Source of the DNA: Phalacrocorax aristotelis
Taxonomy: Eukaryota; Chordata; Aves; Suliformes; Phalacrocoracidae
NCBI RefSeq assembly: GCF_949628215.1
Contig: NC_134277.1
Coordinates: 34,175,058-34,239,057 of the forward strand
Direction: 5' to 3'
DNA: 64,000 nt
Part shown: positions 57,101 to 64,000 of the stretch, piece after piece
How the letters are laid out: each line of letters begins with the position of its first letter
Position numbering within the stretch: position 1 is the first letter of the stretch
Translations under genes and position numbers: made by a program
Notes under the pieces: model-generated
Told to the model about the DNA's origin: nothing
What the model saw: the letters and a program-made list of their open reading frames with translations, nothing else
Database searches by the model: none

Positions 57101-60100
57101 CGCAGAGGGATAAAAGGTGAGTTCAAAGAGCCACCAGCTCTTGTGTCGGAGTGGGGTGTCAAGGCTTTGTTGGGTCTCCCTTACACTTGCAAAAGTTTCT
57201 GTGTACTGTCCATGTATTGAAACTTTTCTTTATATTTCTAATTTCTCATTGTATTTATCAGGATGGGTGCTTTTTGCAACTGGCGCTTTATCCAGAAGCA
57301 CCCTGTGGAGGCAGCGTGGCCCCTTCCTGCTGCAGGGCTCTGGGAGCAAGGCCCAGTGCCTCCTTTGCACCTGGATTTCCACAAATCAGTCCTGTCAAGC
57401 ACTTGAGATCTTGCATAGGAATCCCAGGGCACTGTAAAATGCAATATTGTTTTCCAGCAATACTGGATATGAGCAGTAAGTGCACTGTGATATGAGCAGT
57501 AAGTGCACAGCTGAAGAGAAGAGGGCTACTGGAGCTGCACACCTTCGTTTCGCCATCAAAGACCAAAATAATGGCTATTGCTTCTGTTCACAACTTTTGA
57601 ATGCCCTTTAGTTTAGCAGTGACATCCAAAAAATCAGGATCTTTATATGGTCACACAAGAAATGAATGATCCTAAATCACTCTTTGTTTTGAAAGTCTTT
57701 GTTAAGCTACCTTTTTATCCAGTTCAGAGGCGTCGTCTACCCCACATGAGTCTGAAGTATTCAAGCAGTGACGGTATTTGCGGTGGTATATTTATTCCTG
57801 TATCCTTTGTGCTATAGTTACCACTCTTTCCTCTAACTCTAGGTTTCAAAGGTCAGAATTCATTAACAAAACTAAAGAATGTATAGTAAGTAAACAATGC
57901 TAAGAAAAAAGTGTCAACATCTGAATTAACTTTTTCTCCTTCCCTCAGTTCATTTGTTTGTCATGAAGACCCTCCATGCAGAGATTTCCTCTTTGCATTA
58001 CCTTCCCTTGAACCTCTGTAAGGCTTGGAGCAAGACAAAATGGAACTGGGAGTAACATGGACAATTATTATCTTTCTTCTTCTTTCAGAGCTAAAGAGAG
58101 ACAGTTAAACCAACAGGCGGCTCTTTATCTCTCTTTTCGAAATTATGGCGGAGGTATTACAAAAGCATAAACAGGCCTAGCATCTCAGGGTGCCTGATTA
58201 CTTTGGTTTGGAATAAATCTCTGTGTGACAATAGTGAAGCCTGTCCTTCTGCACTACAATGACTGGATGTGGGAACCATTCAAGACCTCTCAGTGTAGGA
58301 GGAGATATTCCAAGTCACAGTTACGGCTCTGAAGCCTTTGAGAGCAGGTTAAGCCACACATAAGATAATATAATGCACACAACAATTTGAATGCATTTCT
58401 GTCCTTGCAAGTATATATTCATGTGAAAATTGACAATACAAATGTAAACATTGCAGGACTGATCCCCTACTTTTACTTCTTTGAAGGAATAGGAATTTCA
58501 GGCGCATAAGGACCACTGAACAGGATTGTGGCTGGTGATCAGTGGAGTGGTCGTTGTGAAAAATTTTAGGGGCTTAAAATGTAGTGCCAACCAGACCAAA
58601 ACCTATCCCTGAAACTAGGATAGAGAAGGGAAAAAGTCAGATCTGGATGAAACACAGGCAAGATTTTAAACAACCTCTGAGCTGCAATGCTTAAACTGCT
58701 ACATTTTTAAGGCAATTGCATTTGAATATTTTTATTTGGTCAACTATTTTATTCTGGGTATGCTGCTGTGATGAATATTCATGTCAATATCTGAAACAAG
58801 CATTCTTTTTTTGGAGTAAAGTTTAAGAGAAAATCTGAACTGATTATATTTAGCAACTTTTTAGAAAAGACAACAATTTTTACTGTATTACAAAAATATT
58901 GTAATCAGCATACCTATCCACCCTTGTAACTGTTCTGCTGTATAGGTAATAGGAAAAGCTTGGCTGTCATTGTTGCAGATTGGTAGTATTCAAGCCTAAT
59001 AAAAACAACAAATTCTTATGAAAATGGGGACTCAGTATGCACAGCAGTCACATTTTAAGCCTCAGTATTTTGGCTATTTTTAATTAAAAAAAAAAATCCA
59101 AAAGGTCTAAGTTCATTGAAAGGACCAAAACGGCTACATAGAAAATCTCTTTGAGAAGCACCACTGATCTGAAGGAGAACAAAAATAAATCAAAAACTTC
59201 TTTCCATCACTTTTGCTTAGTACCCCCATGACTTCAAAACCTAATTCATTTTAAAGTTTGTAAAAGAAAAAAAAAGTGTTGTTGGACTAAGACTTCACTT
59301 ATCAAGTTTCATACTGGAGGGAATTTTTATAGCTGACTTGTAAACCCTCCACACTAGAGTGTTTATAATGGAAACGTTGACAAATGCAATAATAAACACC
59401 AATCGTGGGGCCGTAGTAGCTGGTCAGAATGTGGATGCAGGAGTTTGCAGTGCTATCATAATATTTTGTTCTGTTTCCAGCACTAATTTGCTTAAACCTG
59501 CTTTCAGGTTGAGCAGCTGTAAAACAAGATCAGCCTGACTATAGATTGCAAAATTGTTTGATTATTTATACTTCTCTTAGAAAGCTGGGTAATGTCTCTC
59601 AAATATGATTTCATTTAGACTTATTTTTTGGTTTACATGTCTGAATACTAATCGTAATGTGATAGCTTCAAGGGAACTAAACTTTCTACCAAAAGGCAGC
59701 CTTCAGTGGGCAAAGAGAATATAAACAAACCCGCCTCAGACCAGGATCTAAAAATGGACTATGATCAAACAGCTCTAAGGCTTTAAAAAACCCCTTATTA
59801 TCTTTTCCCAGAAGTAATTGACACTGTCGGTTTTTGTTCTTAATGCAGTGATAATGTCATAGTGCTTTGGGGAGACCAAAGGGCCGCGATTGGCCTCAGC
59901 CTTGGTGGCAGCAGGGTTTCTGAGCAAGGGAAAGGCTGTCCTCTACAGTGGGTGAAATCCTAGCCTTACTCAAGTTAGCAGCAGTTTTGCTCACTCTTCA
60001 TCAGGGCCAGGGTTTTGCTGGCTTCCCAATCCTGACATGCTGTTTTATCGCACTGTGACTCCACAGACTATGATGCAGCTATCTTGGATTGAGACGAGGA

Positions 60101-61639
60101 TGAGGGGAGAAGGGACCCCACAGTCTTGTTATTTCAGGGAGATGGGATCGCATTCCAAGAAGCAGCTTGTCTCCAATGTTTCAATAATTTGTTTATATTC
60201 TTAGCAGACTGAGCTTCTAGAACCACAGCACATCCCCATGGGCCAAGTGATGGGTCAGTGTGGTACCTCACCATTTCACGGAGCTCTTTGTGGGCACAAG
60301 GGCATGCTTTAGTTTTAACACAGGTGTCTAAAAAAAATTGCATCTAGACTACTGCGCTGGTAAATCCTTGCCAGTTTTGGAAAAACATGAAAGATAAGAA
60401 ATTAAAGCCTCATTCATCAGGTTCTCAGCTCCTGTAAATCAATGGGTGGCCGAGAGGCTCCTCCAAAGTCTTTGACGCAACATGAAATGCATCTCGATAC
60501 TTTATCTGTGCTGTTTGGATGTTGTGTTCATTGGCTTATACCGCAACTGCATTTTCAAGTTCTAATGTTATTTTTAGAATCAGTGACTCATGTAAAAATG
60601 TTACTACTGTTCTGTATTGCTGCTGCAAAATTTCCAGTGATCCATTAAATATCAAGATTCATAATGCAGGATCCAGATTGTGATTTGTATTTAAAAATAA
60701 ATTTAACATTTTCTTTTTGTTTTTCTCTAGTCTTTAACACAAGTATGGAAAAACCTTGGATCCTGAACAAATTCCAATGTTTTGTTATTGAACCAAGAAG
60801 AGAAAACCAGTAATTTCTGAATTATCTGTTACAGACGTTAACATTGTGAATCTCTTAAGACTGTGTCCTATAGAGTTCTAATTTTATCCAGTGACATGAG
60901 CAAGAAAAAAATATGAGAAAGATATCTAATCATTCTGTGGAAAGCACAGTTGTATAGAGATCATAGAGAAATAGTGCTAAGAAGTGAATATTGAATTGCA
61001 GATTTCATTATCCTAAAAGAATTTGTCTTCATTGTTTTCCTTGAGACAGTGGTAACAGTAAAATGTATCTGGGTCATGTGAACAGTTGGTGATTTTGGAA
61101 CATGGTTCATTCTTAGTTCCTTTTCTCATTTTATTTTTAGAAAAAAAAAACAACCAACAAACCCCAACCATCTGAAGAGGTGAAACACCCCAGTTTCTAG
61201 AGAGGATCCAGCTGTGTTAACCATCCAACTGCCTCTTGGAAAAAAAGCATTCTGACAACTGGAGAGCAGATGCAATGTGTGGAGTCAGGGAGGTCAACAA
61301 AAACAAGTGGAAAAAGAAACCAAGGAAACAAGTGAAAAGAGAAGGAATATTACAGTATTAGTACAGGATATTTGTTCACTCATGATAATATTAAAGTGAA
61401 TGGAAAGAGAAAAAGAAGAAGAATCATCACAGGAGCTGACAAAAACATGAGAAAAGTATCAGAGAGATATTATGGTGGGGTTTAGATTTTAGCCCTACTA
61501 GCTGGAACCCACGGTAAATCTTGCTTTCTCTAATGTCACAGCAATTTTATACAGTGGAAATAAAAGCTGTCTTGCAAAGTAACGCAGAACCACTGGCCTG
61601 GATGGGATATTTGCTCCTAAGTTGAACGCAGGCTGGAGT

Positions 61640-62160
61640 GGGCCTTGAACAAGCTGGTTGCTGCCCGCCTGCTGCAAACACGGGGGGAAATCCAGGTCTT
61701 TCCCTGGCAGCGGCGAGGGCATGTGCCAGCAGCAGGGAGAGCTGGGGGGAGCTCCTCTGCCGGGGGGCAGACACACATCAGGAAAGGCCTTTCTAGGGGG
61801 GACCCACGCGCCCCTTGGCCCCACTCCCTGGCTCTCGCCGCTGCCAACAAGCTGCTGCGAGGCTGAAAAAGCCGATCCCCGCCGCGGACCCTGTCCCCAC
61901 CCCCGGGGTTCCCCCTTCCCTCCCGCTCTTCAGATTTTCTTTATTTATTTTCTCTCCTTGCAGCACTGAAAAATGAACGGGGGGGGTGTGTGTCCACTGA
62001 CAGTGAAAAGGTCTCCTCTTGGCCTCCCCAAAATTAAAGCCCCCCCGGTTTCCCGCTGCGGCGGGTGCGGAGGGCTCCCCCGCCGGCCGTGCCGCGCCGC
62101 GCCGGGCCGGGCACCGCCGGGCCCGCCTTCGCCCGCACGCACGGACGGAGCGGGTCCCTG
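61640..62160. promoter_or_regulatory. GC-rich, CpG-dense block downstream of FERD3L
   Basis: A sharp change from AT-rich intergenic DNA to GC-rich DNA at about 61620, dense in CpG around 61800-61920 and 62040-62160. No recognisable protein is encoded. It probably belongs to the CpG domain around FERD3L, interrupted by the AT-rich 3'UTR. Confidence 0.5.
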
Positions 62161-62266
62161 GACGAAAATCGTGACAACAAACGGCTGCGTCCAGATATTC
62201 CGCTTTACTGGCCCTGTGACACACGGCGTGTACTTGGAAGTCTGGATTTCAAAGAAAAGGGAGTTG

Positions 62267-62272
62267 TTTATT
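62267..62272 (-). terminator. FERD3L: Candidate FERD3L poly(A) signal
   Basis: AATAAA on the minus strand in 'ttttttaaataaacaact', about 490 bases after the stop codon. No other equally well-placed hexamer was noticed between it and the stop. Downstream GU content is modest. Confidence 0.4.
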
Positions 62273-62754
62273 TAAAAAATAAAAAAGAAATAAAAGAAGA
62301 AAGCGCTAGGTTAAAACGCACACGCCGAGATTTTCCTAGTCCCTGGCAGGCAGGTGGGCAGGCAACTGAATCCTCTGGGAACCGGCTCCGCAAACTGGAC
62401 CGGCTCTGCTGCCCCGGCCGAGCCTTTCTCCAAGACAGCAAGCTGCAAAATGTTAAGGCGACGCAACAACAACCAAAAGTGCCCAGAACTTCCCTTTACA
62501 ACAATTATATATATTAGCAAATCTACACATGCCGAACCTCTCCACCCCTCCTCTCGCCCCGCTTCCCCCCGCCCCCCACGCACGCTTCCCCAAACACTCC
62601 TGGTTTCGCATCCGACACCTCCACGGTCCCGGTGCGAGAAGCCAAGGCAGGAGCAGGGCTCTGCGGCCCGAGGAGGGAGGCGCCGGGGGAGCACCTGCTC
62701 GGTGCCCTGGGCGTCCCCGGCCCCCAGCCCCGACCCGCCGGGCCCCGGCGCTCC
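62267..62754 (-). other. FERD3L: Inferred FERD3L 3'UTR
   Basis: From the FERD3L stop to the first good AATAAA on the minus strand (62267-62272). About 488 bases with no exon or domain. A pyrimidine/A-rich end (ttcttcttttatttctttttt on the minus strand) precedes the hexamer. The extent is inferred from the poly(A) signal only. Confidence 0.4.
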
Positions 62755-63327
62755 CTAGCTCGCCTCCTGCCTGCTGCAGCCGTCCAGGAGCTCAGTCATG
62801 AAAGAGATGTAGACTATGGCCAGGCGCAATGTCTCTATCCGGGAGAGCCTCTTCTCGTAGGCGAAGGTGGGCACCTTCTTCCTCAGCTGATCAAACGCCT
62901 CGTTGAGGTTGAACATCCTCTTCCTCTCCCTTATGTTGGCAGCCTGGCGCTGGGCGTAGGTGATAACTCGCTTTCTCCTGGGTCTGTCCAGAAGGGAAGC
63001 GCTCCGCACCCTCTCCTCTTCCTCCTCCTCCTCGTCGTCGTCTTCGGGATCTCCATCTCCGAAGGCAGACAGGGGCAGCCCCCGGGCCATCCCCTCCCGG
63101 AGCGACAGGGGTCTGTCCCCGAAGGGAGGCCCGGAGGTGACCTCGCAGAGCCCCAGGCCGGGCCCGGCCCGGGGGGGGGCCGGGGGGGCTCCCAGGGAGA
63201 GGTCGGCCACGAAATCCAGCACCGAGGCGCCCAGCAACCCCTCCGGGCAGGGCACCTGCGGGGCTCTGCCGTGCAACTCATCCAGCAGCCCTGGGCGCTG
63301 GTGGGCTGGGAAGAGGCTGGCTGACAT
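62755..63327 (-). CDS. FERD3L: FERD3L (Nato3), bHLH transcription factor
   Basis: A 190-residue single-exon bHLH protein of the nucleus. It is the vertebrate orthologue of fly 48-related-3, works in the floor plate and ventral midbrain, and acts as an E-box-binding repressor. Visible in order: a divergent N-terminus, a conserved [10 protein letters not shown] peptide (36-45), a [10 protein letters not shown] segment (70-79), an acidic run [13 protein letters not shown] (93-105), then the bHLH (about 117-181): [20 protein letters not shown], helix 1 [15 protein letters not shown], and helix 2 [20 protein letters not shown]. The C-tail is short (182-190). Human FERD3L is 166 residues and nearly identical in the bHLH; the extra length here is N-terminal. 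The ATG (63325-63327) has A at -3 and lies about 54 bases below a TATA box. An alternative is initiation at the internal methionine 80, but that would lose the conserved [10 protein letters not shown] peptide. Confidence 0.97.
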   Translation of the reverse strand: MSASLFPAHQRPGLLDELHGRAPQVPCPEGLLGASVLDFVADLSLGAPPAPPRAGPGLGLCEVTSGPPFGDRPLSLREGMARGLPLSAFGDGDPEDDDEEEEEEERVRSASLLDRPRRKRVITYAQRQAANIRERKRMFNLNEAFDQLRKKVPTFAYEKRLSRIETLRLAIVYISFMTELLDGCSRQEAS

Positions 63328-63380
63328 CTTACTTCAGAGAGGGCTTAATCTGGTCCCCCATCCCCAGCCCCAGCGGCGTT

Positions 63381-63390
63381 AATATTTATA
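63381..63390 (-). promoter_or_regulatory. FERD3L: FERD3L TATA box
   Basis: TATAAATATT on the minus strand, 54-63 bases before the FERD3L ATG. It predicts transcription from about 63352-63360 and a 5'UTR of only about 25-33 bases. The consensus match is strong; no other TATA-like element lies nearby. Confidence 0.6.
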
Positions 63391-63720
63391 ACGGCCCGGA
63401 TAACAGGATTAGCAGGACTAGAAAGAGCGGCTGTAAAATTTCTCGCCGTGATGCTGATGAGAGGAGACAGGCAGCGCCCTCGGGGACGCGTGGATGCTCC
63501 CGAGAGAGGAGTCCCCAGCGAGTCAATCCTGTCACAGCGATCAAGGGCAGTTCCTTCTTGGCAAAACCCTCCGCTCTTACCTGCTGCGCACTTTTGTCTC
63601 TTCTTACACACCCGCAACCAAACGATTTTCAGCCTCTTTAAAAGCCCGCAGCCGCAGAGCCGGGTCTCCACTGGGCTCGCTTTCCTGCTTTCTGTCGGGA
63701 TCTCTGAACCCTGAGAGACA

Positions 63721-63741
63721 GCCTGACAATTGATGTCAGGC
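63721..63741. promoter_or_regulatory. 8-bp inverted repeat enclosing an E-box
   Basis: Arms GCCTGACA (63721-63728) and TGTCAGGC (63734-63741) are perfect complements around a 5-base spacer. The E-box CAATTG (63727-63732) spans the left arm and spacer, and a second E-box CAAGTG follows at 63741-63746. It lies about 395-415 bases upstream of the FERD3L ATG, plausibly in its promoter. The TGACA/TGTCA arms also match MEIS/TGIF cores. Confidence 0.4.
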
Positions 63742-63806
63742 AAGTGCATGTATGCTTTTAATGATGTCCTGAAGAGGGGACCTGCACGGAGAGGGTCACC
63801 GGGGAA

Positions 63807-63813
63807 TGTTTAC
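63807..63813 (+). promoter_or_regulatory. Forkhead (FOXA-type) site upstream of FERD3L
   Basis: TGTTTAC, a full forkhead core, about 480 bases upstream of the FERD3L ATG. FOXA2 is reported to control Nato3/Ferd3l in the floor plate through a conserved promoter, which makes the site plausible. A single 7-base core is weak evidence on its own. Confidence 0.35.
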
Positions 63814-64000
63814 TCTGTATCCCAGCGCAATGGGAGCTGAATGACAGGACCTCCATTAGCCTAAGTAAGCATTGTAGGGGACCTGATATTGCATTCCCAG
63901 TAGTAACTGTTGGAACCGTCTCTCCATTCCCCCCTAAATCCCCTTCAACTAGAGTTCAAACATCTTTCCAGTAAGAGGCTGCTTCGTAAAGCTCATTTTG

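Larger units (their letters stand above)
51091..61640. other. Gene-free intergenic DNA between TWIST1 and FERD3L
   Basis: AT-rich sequence with no supported gene. It holds a (TCC)n run at about 52213-52234, a worn repeat at 53035-53100 with a second 'ggcccagattttcaaag' phrase at about 53422, and motif-rich stretches at 53800-54130, 56840-56990, 59790-59900 and 60440-60650. The 151-codon ORF at 51408-51863 shows no domain and is probably chance. Confidence 0.65.
63391..64000. other. FERD3L upstream region
   Basis: Non-repetitive DNA, CpG-rich to about 63500 and then of mixed composition, running to the window edge. It holds the TATA box, the E-box palindrome and the FOX core described separately. 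No other gene is visible. Confidence 0.6.

Noticed and set aside
57065-57115. Possible 51-bp exon bounded by GCAAG acceptor-like and AAG|GTGAGT donor
   Set aside because: The donor is good, but the acceptor lacks a strong pyrimidine tract and no linked exons or protein similarity were found.
62960-63382. Serine-run ORF on the + strand at FERD3L
   Set aside because: Antisense reading of the FERD3L poly-glutamate stretch.
1-64000. CRISPR arrays, tRNA or rRNA genes, intact retroviruses or transposons
   Set aside because: None seen: no direct-repeat/spacer pattern, no tRNA-type A/B-box cloverleaf noticed, no gag/pol/env or transposase-like ORFs. A covariance-model and repeat-library search would be decisive.

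Overview
This window looks like vertebrate nuclear DNA, most likely from a bird, with another archosaur or a turtle as alternatives. It carries the HDAC9-TWIST1-FERD3L neighbourhood, which has the same gene order and orientation in human. The evidence is a split C-terminal HDAC9 exon, a near-invariant TWIST1 protein with its 3'UTR intron, and a FERD3L bHLH. Several worn interspersed repeats have the 'gaagtcaatggg ... ggatcaggccc' character I associate with sauropsid CR1-like families. The species call rests on recall and was not computed.

Layout. 1-981 is the end of the last HDAC9 intron. 982-1021 is the last HDAC9 coding stretch on the + strand, followed by a probable long 3'UTR ending after an AATAAA at 7497. 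About 7.5-39.5 kb is gene-free and AT-rich. It holds old repeats, a perfect (GGAAG)36 array at 24936-25115, a roughly 400-bp homopyrimidine tract at 37.1-37.5 kb, and a few motif-dense segments that could be enhancers. A 200-N assembly gap lies at 39501-39700. A CpG island at about 40.2-42.2 kb lies beyond the 3' end of TWIST1. TWIST1 (minus strand) runs from about 45.72 kb (TATA-linked start) to about 43.43 kb. Its whole coding sequence is in exon 1, and a 707-bp intron lies in the 3'UTR. 45.8-47.2 kb is CpG-rich upstream DNA. 47.6 kb has a (CCTT)n array, and about 50.1-51.1 kb is another CpG island with a 15-bp tandem repeat. 51-61.6 kb is AT-rich and gene-free. FERD3L (minus strand, single coding exon) lies at 62755-63327, with CpG-rich DNA on both sides and a TATA box at 63381-63390.

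How the genes relate. TWIST1 and FERD3L are class II bHLH transcription factors arranged in tandem. TWIST1 acts in mesoderm, neural crest, limb and skull; FERD3L (Nato3) acts in the floor plate and ventral midbrain. HDAC9 is a class IIa histone deacetylase that converges on TWIST1 tail to tail. In mammals, TWIST1 enhancers lie inside the 3' part of HDAC9 and in the intergenic region, so the noncoding DNA here probably has regulatory content. Only three protein genes are supported. I see no CRISPR, operon, tRNA, rRNA or intact mobile element, and no convincing new biological system. The most useful leads are a short uORF in TWIST1, the unexplained CpG island with splice-site-like signals, a Rel-type site by the TWIST1 TATA box, and FOX and E-box palindrome elements upstream of FERD3L.
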